A stretch of 64,000 nt of DNA from Phycisphaeraceae bacterium D3-23. Its GTDB lineage: Bacteria > Planctomycetota > Phycisphaerae > Phycisphaerales > Phycisphaeraceae. Below, one piece after another: positions 31,699-40,563 of the stretch. Position numbers and translations under genes: made by a program. Position 1 is the stretch's first letter; each line of letters opens with the position of its first letter. The stretch lies in contig CP114179.1 of assembly GCA_039555135.1 (NCBI GenBank), positions 1,736,001 through 1,800,000 of the forward strand. The letters are read 5' to 3'. The notes beneath the pieces were generated by a model. That model was given only the letters and a program-made list of their open reading frames with translations. It made no database searches and had not been told where the DNA came from.

Positions 31699-33156
31699 TT
31701 ACAGGTCGCCTCGGCCGATGGACCGGACGGTGCAGCCCGCGGCTTTCGCGGCGGCGAATTGTTCGTCGCTGAGCACACAGTTGGCGTCAAACACCAAAGG
31801 CGTTTCGCCGGCCAGCCAGCTTGTAAAGTCGATGTCGCGGTACTCGGCGTGGTTGACGCCGAACACCACCGCGTCGTAGCCCTTGGGCGAAGTCGGCAGG
31901 GCGGGGTCGAGGTCGAGTTGCATCTCGTGCCAGTGCGACACGAGCGGGTCGTGGCAGTCGACGCTCGCGCCGCGGTCCTGCGCCGCGCGGACGAAGTACT
32001 CCGAGGGCGAGTAGCGTGTGTCGCCGACGTCCGAGCGGTAGCTCACGCCCAGCAGCAAAAGATTCTTGCCCTTGAGCGAGCCGAGTTGCTCCTCGACCTG
32101 GTCGAGCGAGACGATGGGCATGATGTGGTTGTAGTGGACCGCCTGCGTGCAGAACGGGAAGTCGAGCCCATCGAGTTCGAAGAGCTCCTTCGCGGCGAGC
32201 TTGGCCATCAGCGGGTCTTTGGTCAGGCAGTACCCGCCCACGCCGAAGCCCGGCTGGCGCATGTTGCTGTGCGTCGGGCGTACGCGGATCGCGCGGACGA
32301 TCTCGAACAGGTCGATCCCGACCGATTCAGAGAACCGGCCCCACTCCTCGGCGAACGCGATCGTCACCGCGCGGTAGCTGTTCTCTAGCACCTTCGCCGT
32401 CTCGGAAGCAGTGGTCTTCTGCAGCCGTGTCATCGGGAAGTTCTCGGTGTCGAGCACGCTCTCCAGAAACGCCTCGGCCTTGTCGCCCGCTTCCTGCGTA
32501 TGCCCGGCGAAGACGCGCCAGAACTTGATGATCGATTCGAAGTAGTCGGGGCCGGGCATGACGCGCTCGTACGAGTGCGCAAGGTGGACACTGTCTTCGG
32601 GCAGCCCGCGTTCCTTAAGGCAGGCCGCGAGGTCAGGCGCGACGACCTTCTCGCAGGTGCCCGGCGGGACGGTGGTCTCGACGAGGATGAGCGTGCCGGG
32701 CATGACGTGCCGGCCGATGGTCTGGATCGCGGCGCGGAACCCGCCCCAGGGCAGGTGCGGCTCGCCGTGGAGGTCGGCGACATCGAAGGGCACATCGACG
32801 ACGATCACCGACGCCAGCGCGTAGGCCTCGGGGTTGGGGGTCGCGACGAGGTTGCCCGCTTCGTGGCAGACGCGGATCGCGTCGGCGAACTTCTGGTCGG
32901 TGCAGGCGACGGGCAGCTTGCCTTCGTTGATCGCGTCGATCTTCGCCATGCTCACAGGCGTGTCGAGCTCGACGCCGATGACGTTGTAGAGCGACTGGCC
33001 GTCGCCGTCTTTCGCGTTCGCCACCGCCGCCGCCATCGCGGACCCGACGTGGCCCAGCCCCTGGATGCAGACGACCGGCCGATCGGGCACGGCATCGTCC
33101 CGGCCCAGTGACCGCAGCACGTCCGAATAACTCGCTAATTTCTGTGTCTCGGGCAT
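31699..33156 (-). CDS. Nucleotide-sugar dehydrogenase (UDP-glucose/GDP-mannose dehydrogenase family, divergent)
   Basis: 485 aa from the ATG at 33156 (a TTG at 33171 is possible). Rossmann motif VVCIQGLGHVGSAM; linker ETTVPPGTCEKVV; catalytic Cys in FGVGGYCLTKDP; C-terminal substrate/NAD half with LLLGVSYRSDVGDTRYSPS. Such enzymes oxidise a nucleotide sugar at C6 to a uronate. The HSYERVMPG segment replaces the more common APER, and the protein is longer than typical Ugd (~430 aa), so its substrate may be unusual. Adjacent to the epimerase gene. Confidence 0.85.
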   Translation of the reverse strand: MPETQKLASYSDVLRSLGRDDAVPDRPVVCIQGLGHVGSAMAAAVANAKDGDGQSLYNVIGVELDTPVSMAKIDAINEGKLPVACTDQKFADAIRVCHEAGNLVATPNPEAYALASVIVVDVPFDVADLHGEPHLPWGGFRAAIQTIGRHVMPGTLILVETTVPPGTCEKVVAPDLAACLKERGLPEDSVHLAHSYERVMPGPDYFESIIKFWRVFAGHTQEAGDKAEAFLESVLDTENFPMTRLQKTTASETAKVLENSYRAVTIAFAEEWGRFSESVGIDLFEIVRAIRVRPTHSNMRQPGFGVGGYCLTKDPLMAKLAAKELFELDGLDFPFCTQAVHYNHIMPIVSLDQVEEQLGSLKGKNLLLLGVSYRSDVGDTRYSPSEYFVRAAQDRGASVDCHDPLVSHWHEMQLDLDPALPTSPKGYDAVVFGVNHAEYRDIDFTSWLAGETPLVFDANCVLSDEQFAAAKAAGCTVRSIGRGDL

Positions 33157-33366
33157 CACACGCACTCGCAAACAGGATGAAAAAACAGCCCGGGGGATTG
33201 GATAGTGTAGCGGGTATCATCGGCCCAATCCTTATCCCAGCTTACCCCCGCCCCGCCGGCCGGGGCTCGATCCGCCGCCGTATCTCGCCGATCTTAGAGA
33301 CACGCCCAACACCCGACGCCCGCCCGCCGTCTGCTATCCTGCCCGACTCCCCAGGCAGGCCCACCC

Positions 33367-34071
33367 ATGAAACGACTCTTCGACATCCTCGTCGCCCTCT
33401 TCGCCATGTGTTTCCTGGCGCTCCCGTTCCTCGTCGTGATCCTCATCCTCCGCTTCACGGGCGAGGGCAATGTCTGGTACTTGCAAGAGCGCATCGGCTA
33501 CAAGAATAAGCCGTTCAAGGTCTTCAAGTTCGTCACCATGCGCGTGGGCAGCGAGTTCACGGGCAACAAGGACATCACCGTCCGCAGCGACCCGCGCGTC
33601 CTGCCCGTCGGCCGGGTCTTACGCATGACCAAGCTCAACGAGCTGCCGCAGATCCTGAATGTCCTCAAGGGCGATATGAGCATCGTCGGCTGGCGGCCGC
33701 TGGTCCCGCGCGGGTTTGCGGACTACAGCGACGAGATCAAGGAAGGCATCGTCGAGATGAAGCCCGGCGTCACCGGCATCGGGTCGATCGTCTTCCGCGA
33801 TGAGGAGGCGATCGTGACGCAGGCCGGCGAGATGGGTAAGGACCTGCGCGACTGCTACAAGGAAGACATCCTGCCCTACAAGGGCGCGGTCGAGCTGTGG
33901 TACCGCGACCGCCAGGGCATGCTGCTGGACTTCAAGATCATCTTCCTCACGGCCTGGGCGATCGTCGCGCCCGGCGGGATCGACCCGCTCAAGTGGTTTA
34001 GGGGGCTGCCCGAGCCCGAGTCCGAGCTGGTCCGAGAGCACATGCACCGTGACAAGGACGGCGCGGACTAA
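33367..34071 (+). CDS. PglC-like polyprenyl phosphoglycosyltransferase (initiating sugar transferase)
   Basis: 234 aa monotopic phosphoglycosyltransferase. The N-terminal re-entrant membrane helix is [24 protein letters not shown] (residues ~5-28), followed by [27 protein letters not shown] and [15 protein letters not shown]. It transfers a sugar-1-phosphate from a nucleotide sugar to a polyprenyl phosphate and so starts repeat-unit synthesis. At the catalytic dyad the usual Asp-Glu (LDELPQ) is Asn-Glu (KLNELPQ). It opens a plus-strand run of polysaccharide genes (33.4-43.8 kb). Confidence 0.92.
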   Translation: MKRLFDILVALFAMCFLALPFLVVILILRFTGEGNVWYLQERIGYKNKPFKVFKFVTMRVGSEFTGNKDITVRSDPRVLPVGRVLRMTKLNELPQILNVLKGDMSIVGWRPLVPRGFADYSDEIKEGIVEMKPGVTGIGSIVFRDEEAIVTQAGEMGKDLRDCYKEDILPYKGAVELWYRDRQGMLLDFKIIFLTAWAIVAPGGIDPLKWFRGLPEPESELVREHMHRDKDGAD

Positions 34072-34150
34072 ACCGCGCAAACTCGCGGGGCCGCTCGCCA
34101 TAGTCCGGGGGCGGGTTCCGGGGCGCAAGTTCCCGGGGCGGCACGATGTC

Positions 34151-35515
34151 ATGAGCAACCGACGCTACATCCTCATGAGTTCCTCGGCCGGGCTGGTGAT
34201 CCGCATCGCCGGCGCGGGGCTTGCGTTGGCGAGCCAAATCTTCATCGCGCGCGTCGTCGGCCGGGAACACTTCGGCATTTACCTCTACGCGATGAGCTCG
34301 ATCGCGCTGCTGGCGATCGTCGCCCGGCTGGGGATCGACAGCTCGCTGCCCCGGTTTTTGCCGGTGATGCTGTCGCAGGGCAAACTCGCCGAGTATCGCG
34401 GGACGTTGCGGCTGGGGTTCGCGCTGCCGCTCGCGCTGGCGGCGGTGCTCGGGGCCGGGGCGCTGCTGTACCTGCTAGTACTCGTGCCCGGCGACCTCTC
34501 CGCGAAACAGGGCACGCTGCTGCTGATGCTGTTGGCGTTGCCGGCGTTCACGCTGTCGTTTATCCGGCGGGCCGCGATGATCTCGCTCAAACGTGTGGTC
34601 TGGGCGGAGCTGCCGGACATGGTGATCCGCCCGGCGCTGATGCTGGCGGGCACGGCCGCGCTTTACTTCGCACTGCGCAGCGTCACCTCGCAACACATCG
34701 CGCTGCTTTTTGCCGGCGCATCGACCACAGCGCTCGCGGTCGGCTCGCTGATGCTCTACCGCGCCCAGCCGCCCGAGACCCAAGGCGCCGCCGCGGCCTA
34801 CCCCGTCAAGGAAGTGATGCGCATCTCGATGCCGCTGCTGCTGATGACCGGGTTCTCGACCGCCGTCGCCGAGTTCACCGTGGTCTGCCTGGGCTGGTAC
34901 AAGCCGGCCGAGGAGGTCGCGGTCTATGGCGCGGCGGTCCGGCTGTCGCTGCTGGTCGCCTTCGCGCTGCAGGCCGCCAATACCGTGCTCAACCCGCTCA
35001 TCGCCCAGCTCTACCACAGCGGCAAGTACGCCGAGCTCCAGGCCGCGCTGCGCGACGCGGCGAAGTGGATGTTCCTGCTCACCTCCGCCGCGCTGGTCGG
35101 CATGGTCCTCCTGGGCAAGCTCGGGCTCTCGCTCTTCGGCGACGGGTTTGAGGCGGGCTACCGGGTCCTGCTCATCCTCCTCGCGGGCCAGGCCATCAAC
35201 GCCCTGTCCGGGTCGGTCGGCTCGATCATGAAGATGTGCAACAAGCAGAACCAGGCCTGCGCGATCCTGGTGTTCTCGGCCGTCACCAACGTCGTCCTGT
35301 GTTTTATCCTGATCCCACGCTACGGCGCAGAAGGGGCCGCGATCTCCGTCGCCGTCGGCCAGACGCTGTGGAACGTGCTGATGCTCGGCTACACCACAAC
35401 CATCCTCAAGCTCAACCCGACGTTATTGCCGCTACCCATCAAGCCCGTCCCCGATCTGCTCGACGAGACTAAGCAGGACGCCCCGACCGACACGCCCACC
35501 GACCCCGAGCCCTAA
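34151..35515 (+). CDS. wzx: Wzx-type polysaccharide flippase (MOP superfamily)
   Basis: 454 aa with about 12-14 hydrophobic helices. Begins RYILMSSSAGLVIRIAGAGL; typical Wzx features are the RVVGREHFGIYLYAMSS segment after helix 1 and the QAINALSGSVGSIMKM region in the C-terminal half. Flips polyprenyl-linked repeat units to the periplasm. The ATG at 34151 is chosen because homology begins there; an upstream ATG at 34049 overlaps the previous gene and adds a basic extension without membrane features. Confidence 0.9.
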   Translation: MSNRRYILMSSSAGLVIRIAGAGLALASQIFIARVVGREHFGIYLYAMSSIALLAIVARLGIDSSLPRFLPVMLSQGKLAEYRGTLRLGFALPLALAAVLGAGALLYLLVLVPGDLSAKQGTLLLMLLALPAFTLSFIRRAAMISLKRVVWAELPDMVIRPALMLAGTAALYFALRSVTSQHIALLFAGASTTALAVGSLMLYRAQPPETQGAAAAYPVKEVMRISMPLLLMTGFSTAVAEFTVVCLGWYKPAEEVAVYGAAVRLSLLVAFALQAANTVLNPLIAQLYHSGKYAELQAALRDAAKWMFLLTSAALVGMVLLGKLGLSLFGDGFEAGYRVLLILLAGQAINALSGSVGSIMKMCNKQNQACAILVFSAVTNVVLCFILIPRYGAEGAAISVAVGQTLWNVLMLGYTTTILKLNPTLLPLPIKPVPDLLDETKQDAPTDTPTDPEP

Positions 35516-35517
35516 CG

Positions 35518-36426
35518 ATGCGCCCGCCCAACTTCTTCATTATCGGCGCCCCCAAGTGCGGCACGACCGCGCTGAGCGACTACCTCCGCGCCCACCCGAG
35601 CATCTTTATGCCCATGCATAAAGAGCCCCACTACTACAACACCGACCACCCCAAGATCGGCCGCTTCAAATCCCACGCCGACTACCTCGCGCTCTTCGAG
35701 GATGCCGGTGAGCAGCACACCGCCGTGGGCGAGGCGTCGATCCACTACCTCCGCTCCGAGGAGGCCGTGGCCAATGTGCTGCAGCACCACCCGGACGCGA
35801 TGTTCATCGTGATGGTGCGCGAGCCCGTCGCGTTTCTGCGGTCCTGGCACAACCAGCTTCTGTACAGCTTGATGGAGAACGAGAAGGACTTCGCTGCTGC
35901 CTGGGCGCTGCGTGAGGAGCGTCGCGAAGGCAAACACATCCCGCCGGGCTGCCCGCACCCGATGCTGCTGGACTACGAGGCGGCCGCAAGTTTTGGAGCA
36001 CAGGTCGATCGGCTCCTGTCGCAAGTCCCGAAAGAAAGAGTCCTGTTCATCAAGTTCGAGGACTTCATCGCGGACAACCGCGCGTGGTATCTGAAGACGC
36101 TCCATTTCCTCGGCGTCGAAGACGACGGCCGGACCGAGTTTGCACGGTCCAACGCCGCGCACCAGAACCGTAGTCGGCTCGGCGGGTGGGTGCTCGACCG
36201 GGGCTACCACGCGCTGTCGAAGGTGAATCCGTTTGGCCGGGGCAACCCGATCCGCAGGGCGGCGAAGAAGCTGCTGATGCTGGCCAAGCGGGGGAACACG
36301 ACCTACCATCGCCCGGACGAGATCCCGGCCGAGCTGGCCGTCGAAATCACCGAGCTGCTCCGCGCGGACCACGACCGCCTGGCCGACCTGACGGGTATCC
36401 GGCTCAACGACTCGGCGAGTAACTAA
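35518..36426 (+). CDS. Sulfotransferase family protein (PAPS-dependent)
   Basis: 302 aa. 5'-phosphosulfate-binding loop FIIGAPKCGTTALSDYL at residues ~6-22 and 3'-phosphate motif VMVREPVAFLRSWHNQL (~99-115), both characteristic of cytosolic/Golgi-type sulfotransferases; KFEDFIAD is also present. Transfers sulfate from PAPS, probably onto a polysaccharide unit. It starts 2 nt after the flippase stop, so it is translationally linked to it. One of two sulfotransferases in the locus. Confidence 0.9.
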   Translation: MRPPNFFIIGAPKCGTTALSDYLRAHPSIFMPMHKEPHYYNTDHPKIGRFKSHADYLALFEDAGEQHTAVGEASIHYLRSEEAVANVLQHHPDAMFIVMVREPVAFLRSWHNQLLYSLMENEKDFAAAWALREERREGKHIPPGCPHPMLLDYEAAASFGAQVDRLLSQVPKERVLFIKFEDFIADNRAWYLKTLHFLGVEDDGRTEFARSNAAHQNRSRLGGWVLDRGYHALSKVNPFGRGNPIRRAAKKLLMLAKRGNTTYHRPDEIPAELAVEITELLRADHDRLADLTGIRLNDSASN

Positions 36427-36431
36427 ACCCT

Positions 36432-38393
36432 ATGTGCGGCATCGCAGGCCTCTTCCAACCCGACCGCCGACCCGACGCGCCGCTCGACGACATCGCGCGT
36501 CGCATGGGCGCGGCCATCCGCCACCGCGGCCCCGACAGCGACGGCGTCTGGCAGGACGAATCCGCGGGCTACGCCGTGAGTCAGCAGCGTCTGGCGATCA
36601 TCGACCTCTCCCCCGCCGGGCATCAGCCGATGGTGTCGCGCAGCGGGCGCTATGTCGTCGCCTACAACGGCGAGGTCTACAACTTCACCAAGCTCCGCGA
36701 GAAGCTCGACGCCGAGCAGGCCGTCGACTGGCGCGGCCACTCCGACACCGAAGTCCTGCTCGAAGCGGTCGAACGCTGGGGCATCGACCGCGCGCTCGAA
36801 CACAGCGCCGGCATGTTCGCCCTCGCGTTGTGGGACCGGCACGAACGCGCCCTCACCCTCGCCCGCGACCGCTTCGGCAAAAAACCCCTCTACGTCGGCT
36901 GGCTGCCGGGCGGCGGGGTGGTCTACGGCTCCGAGCTCAAAGCCCTCACCCAGCACCCGCAGTTCAACGGCGAAGTCAACCGCGAGGTGCTCTGCCGCTA
37001 CCTGCGTCGGCGGTGTGTCGGGGGCCTGCGCGCGATCTACCGCGATGTCTACAAGGTCGCCCCGGGAAGCGTCATCACCCTCGACGCCAAGGCGTGTGCC
37101 GCCGCACCCGACGAGCCCGCGTTTGACCAGGCGTGCAAGCGCTTCTGGTCGCCGCAAGAGATGTACGACGCGCCGGCGTTCGACTTCGAGCGGTACAGCG
37201 AAACAGACGCGCTCGACCAACTCGAAGCGCACCTCCGTTTGGCCGTCGAGGAGCGCATGATCGCGGACGTCCCGCTGGGGGCGTTCTTGTCGGGGGGGAT
37301 CGACTCGTCGCTCGTCGTGGCGGAGATGCAGGCGCTGTCATCCTCGCCCGTGCGGACGTTTACGATCGGGTTCGATGACAAGCGGTTCGACGAGTCCAGG
37401 CACGCGCAGGCGGTGGCCGACCACCTGAAGACGGACCACACCGAGTTCCGCGTGACGGGGCAGGATGCGCTCGACGTCTTGCCCCTGCTGCCGCAGATGT
37501 TCTGCGAGCCGTTCGCGGACGCGTCGCAGATCCCGACGTATCTCGTGTCGAAGCTCGCCCGCCAGCACGTCACCGTCGCGCTCACGGGCGACGGCGGAGA
37601 CGAGGGGTTCGCCGGCTACCCGCACTACACCCTCGCGCCCAAGAGCGCCAAACTCCTCGCCGCGCCGCACCTCCTGCGCCAGCCCGCCGGCTGGCTGATG
37701 GAAACGCTCGGATCCCCCGCCTCGGCCGCGGCCTGTGCGCTCTGGCCCCGCACGAGAAACTCACCGCCGCTCAACAAAATCATCAAGGGCGTCGACCTGC
37801 TCAACGCGCCGCACTTCGGCTACACCCACCGCGCGCTGATGACCGCCTGCCGCCGCCCCGAGCGCATGCTCGCGTTCGACGCCCACGAGCCCGCGCCGCC
37901 CTGCCCGGCCGACGGCGAGGACCGCGTCAAGTGGATGATGATGCGCGACGTCGTCGAATTCATCGCCGACGACTCGACCGTCAAGGTCGACCGCGCGAGC
38001 ATGGCCGTATCGCTTGAGACCCGCTCGCCGATGCTGGACCACCGGCTGATGGCGTTTGGCTGGTCGCTGCCCAGCTCGATGCTCATCCGCGAAGGCCAGG
38101 GCAAGTGGCCCCTGCGGCAGCTGCTCTACCGCCACGTCCCACGCGCCATCATCGACCGGCCCAAGAAGGGGTTCTCGATCCCGATCGGCCGGTGGCTACG
38201 CGAGGACCTGCGTGACTGGGCCGACCACCTGCTGGGCCGTGAGCGCCTGGCCGACCAGGGGCTGTTCAACCCGACATACATCCGCAAGGTCTGGGACCAG
38301 CACCAGTCGGGCGTCCGACGGGGCCAGGATGAGTTATGGGCTATCCTCATGTTCCAGCAATGGCTGGATCATCAGGACAGCCCGGCGTCCTGA
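36432..38393 (+). CDS. asnB: Glutamine-hydrolysing asparagine synthetase (AsnB family)
   Basis: 653 aa, normal length. Class II glutaminase domain with catalytic Cys2 (MCGIAGLF), RHRGPDSDG and the RLAIIDLS motif; synthetase domain with the PP-loop SGGIDSSLVV and TGDGGDEGFAGY. In polysaccharide clusters AsnB-like proteins can amidate uronic acids rather than make free asparagine; here the surrounding sulfotransferase, polymerase and uronate-forming genes support such a role, but the sequence does not settle it. Close to the preceding gene (5 nt). Confidence 0.92.
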   Translation: MCGIAGLFQPDRRPDAPLDDIARRMGAAIRHRGPDSDGVWQDESAGYAVSQQRLAIIDLSPAGHQPMVSRSGRYVVAYNGEVYNFTKLREKLDAEQAVDWRGHSDTEVLLEAVERWGIDRALEHSAGMFALALWDRHERALTLARDRFGKKPLYVGWLPGGGVVYGSELKALTQHPQFNGEVNREVLCRYLRRRCVGGLRAIYRDVYKVAPGSVITLDAKACAAAPDEPAFDQACKRFWSPQEMYDAPAFDFERYSETDALDQLEAHLRLAVEERMIADVPLGAFLSGGIDSSLVVAEMQALSSSPVRTFTIGFDDKRFDESRHAQAVADHLKTDHTEFRVTGQDALDVLPLLPQMFCEPFADASQIPTYLVSKLARQHVTVALTGDGGDEGFAGYPHYTLAPKSAKLLAAPHLLRQPAGWLMETLGSPASAAACALWPRTRNSPPLNKIIKGVDLLNAPHFGYTHRALMTACRRPERMLAFDAHEPAPPCPADGEDRVKWMMMRDVVEFIADDSTVKVDRASMAVSLETRSPMLDHRLMAFGWSLPSSMLIREGQGKWPLRQLLYRHVPRAIIDRPKKGFSIPIGRWLREDLRDWADHLLGRERLADQGLFNPTYIRKVWDQHQSGVRRGQDELWAILMFQQWLDHQDSPAS

Positions 38394-38446
38394 TCGCCGA
38401 TGACATCCCTGAGCACCCGTGCAACTGTGTAACGAAGAGGTGGACC

Positions 38447-38995
38447 GTGGGCCTGGCCGCGAAGCTGAAACGACTGGCGACCTGGCCCGGCCGGGCGTAT
38501 CGGCGTCGCAGCGACCCGGTGGGGTATGCGCGGTCTCTGGGCGTGCGCGTCGGCAAGGGCTGCCGCTTCCTCGGGCGGGTGCACTTCGGGACCGAGCCCT
38601 ACCTCATCACGATCGGCGACCGGGTGTCGATCAGCGATGGCTCGGTGATCCTGACGCACGACGGCGGGGTCTGGGCGATCCGGGAGGAATCGCCCGACGC
38701 GGACATCTTCGCCCCGGTCACGATCGGGAGCAACGTGTTTATCGGGGCCCGGGTGACGGTGCTTCCTGGCGCGGTGATCGGGGACAACTGTGTAATCGGG
38801 ACGGGGTCGGTCGTGGTCGGTGAAATCCCGCCGGATTCCGTCGCCGCCGGCATACCCGCGAAGGTGATCCGGCCGATAGAGGAGTACAAGGCGAAGTGCC
38901 GTGACAAGGCCCTGCATGTAAGATCACTGCCCCGCGACGTGCTTCGGCGCAAGCTGATCGAGCACTTCGGGCTGGACGAGGACGAGCAACCCTAA
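38447..38995 (+). CDS. Hexapeptide-repeat acyltransferase (LbH, WcaF/LacA-like)
   Basis: 182 aa from a GTG at 38447, selected because GAAGAGG lies 6 nt upstream and the open frame extending to 38336 overlaps asnB. The beta-helix runs from ~residue 70: LITIGDRVSISDGSVILTHD, then FIGARVTVLPGAVIGDNCVIGTGSVV. The His of THDGG and the C-terminal PAKVIRPIEEY segment match the WcaF/NodL/LacA family. Probably O-acetylates a repeat-unit sugar. Confidence 0.82.
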   Translation: MGLAAKLKRLATWPGRAYRRRSDPVGYARSLGVRVGKGCRFLGRVHFGTEPYLITIGDRVSISDGSVILTHDGGVWAIREESPDADIFAPVTIGSNVFIGARVTVLPGAVIGDNCVIGTGSVVVGEIPPDSVAAGIPAKVIRPIEEYKAKCRDKALHVRSLPRDVLRRKLIEHFGLDEDEQP

Positions 38996-39045
38996 CCAAT
39001 CCCCCGGGCGACGCCGAGCGCCGATGGCCGGCCACGCCGGAGACG

Positions 39046-40563
39046 ATGAACCAACTCCAAGGACAACCCAACGCCCTGGCCGGGCTGCTCTTTGTGACCG
39101 AACGCCTGTCGCGGCGGTCGTGGCCCTACGCCGCGTGGGTGCTGCTGTTCATCCCGGCCGCGATGCTGTGCCGCTACCTCACCGGGCCGGGCATGGAAGC
39201 CCTCGGGCCCTTCCACGTCGTCTACTACACGCTCGCCATCACGCACATCGGCCACCGCATGTTCAAGGCGGGGCTCAAGGCGCTGGTCGCGCCCGACGTC
39301 CTCTTCACCGTCGTGTACACCGTCGTCAACTGGGGCTATCTCACATTCCTCTGGCTAGGCGCGGTCCCGTTCTCCTCGCGCGTCATCTACTTCTCCACCG
39401 CCATGGGCGACTCGCTCATGGTCGTCACCGTCGGGCTCGCCGCCTTCCTCATCGCCTACGAGGTCGCGGGCCACAGCAAACGCGCGACGCCCGCCTACGC
39501 CACCGAGATCGCGATCCCCAAGCCCGGCTGGGGATTTGTCGGCATCTCGCTCATGTGCCTGGGCATCATGCTCCACTTCATCGGGCTCCTCGGGCTCGGC
39601 GTCGATACCGTCTTCAAGCACGGCTACGACGCGGTCCAGCACGTCTCCCGATACACCGACTCGTACATCATCCAGACCATCATGGCCATCAGCATCCCGA
39701 TCTCCGTCATCGGCACGATGCTCTGCTTCGGCTACGGCGTGATCCGCGAACGCAAGCTCTTCTACTCACGCTTCTTCATGGTCGTCTGGGCCGGCTGGGT
39801 CTTGGTCCTCCTGCTCGAAGGCGACCGCGGCGGCGTCGTGCGCATCCTCCTGCCCGCGATGATCATCTACCACTACGTCATCAAGCCGATCAAGTTCCGC
39901 TACCTCGCGATGATCGGCGTCACGGTCCTGTTTATCTTCTCCGCCCTCGCGTTCGTGCGCAACACCTCGGGCTTCTCGCCCAGCGCGATGATCAAGGACT
40001 ACCAGCACGTCCAGAGCAAAGATGACAACGTCAAGTGGTACTCGATGCTCTACGAGCTGGGCACGTCGTTCGTGACGCTCAACATCACCGTCCACGAAGT
40101 CCCCGGCGCCGAGAACTACTGGAAGGGACAGTCCTGGCTCGACTCGGCGATCCATGTCGTGCCGTTCGCGCAGGGCTACGCCTACCGCAACGGGTTTGGT
40201 AAGGTCCAGCCGTCGGACTGGGTGACGGTGACGTACTGGGGGCCCAAGTCGTCGGGCAAGGGCTACAACTTCGCGGCCGAGGGGTATCTGAATTTCGGAT
40301 TGCCGGGCGTCATCATCCAGATGTTCGCGATCGGGCTCGTGCTGCGCTGGCTGGTCCGGCGGTTCCAGCGCGCGCCGTCGACGGGCTCGCTGATCGTGAT
40401 GTTCGGCGGGGTCGTGCTCATCATCATCAGCATCCGCGACCACACCAACGTCCTGCTGCCCCAGCTCGCCCACCTCTGGGTCGTGAGCTGGTTCATGACG
40501 CAGACGTTCGGCGAAGCCAAGGCGTTTGTCCCGATCCAGCAGGAAGACTACCCGCCGCAATGA
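39046..40563 (+). CDS. wzy: O-antigen/exopolysaccharide polymerase Wzy
   Basis: 505 aa with about 11-12 hydrophobic helices and a large periplasmic loop in the C-terminal half (region ~320-410, including DNVKWYSMLYELGTSF and NYWKGQSWLDSAIHV). The LEGDRGGVVRILLP segment and the topology fit the Wzy polysaccharide-polymerase family. It joins flipped repeat units at the outer face of the membrane. Its stop overlaps the start of the next glycosyltransferase (ATGA 40560-40563), so the two are translationally coupled. Confidence 0.86.
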   Translation: MNQLQGQPNALAGLLFVTERLSRRSWPYAAWVLLFIPAAMLCRYLTGPGMEALGPFHVVYYTLAITHIGHRMFKAGLKALVAPDVLFTVVYTVVNWGYLTFLWLGAVPFSSRVIYFSTAMGDSLMVVTVGLAAFLIAYEVAGHSKRATPAYATEIAIPKPGWGFVGISLMCLGIMLHFIGLLGLGVDTVFKHGYDAVQHVSRYTDSYIIQTIMAISIPISVIGTMLCFGYGVIRERKLFYSRFFMVVWAGWVLVLLLEGDRGGVVRILLPAMIIYHYVIKPIKFRYLAMIGVTVLFIFSALAFVRNTSGFSPSAMIKDYQHVQSKDDNVKWYSMLYELGTSFVTLNITVHEVPGAENYWKGQSWLDSAIHVVPFAQGYAYRNGFGKVQPSDWVTVTYWGPKSSGKGYNFAAEGYLNFGLPGVIIQMFAIGLVLRWLVRRFQRAPSTGSLIVMFGGVVLIIISIRDHTNVLLPQLAHLWVVSWFMTQTFGEAKAFVPIQQEDYPPQ

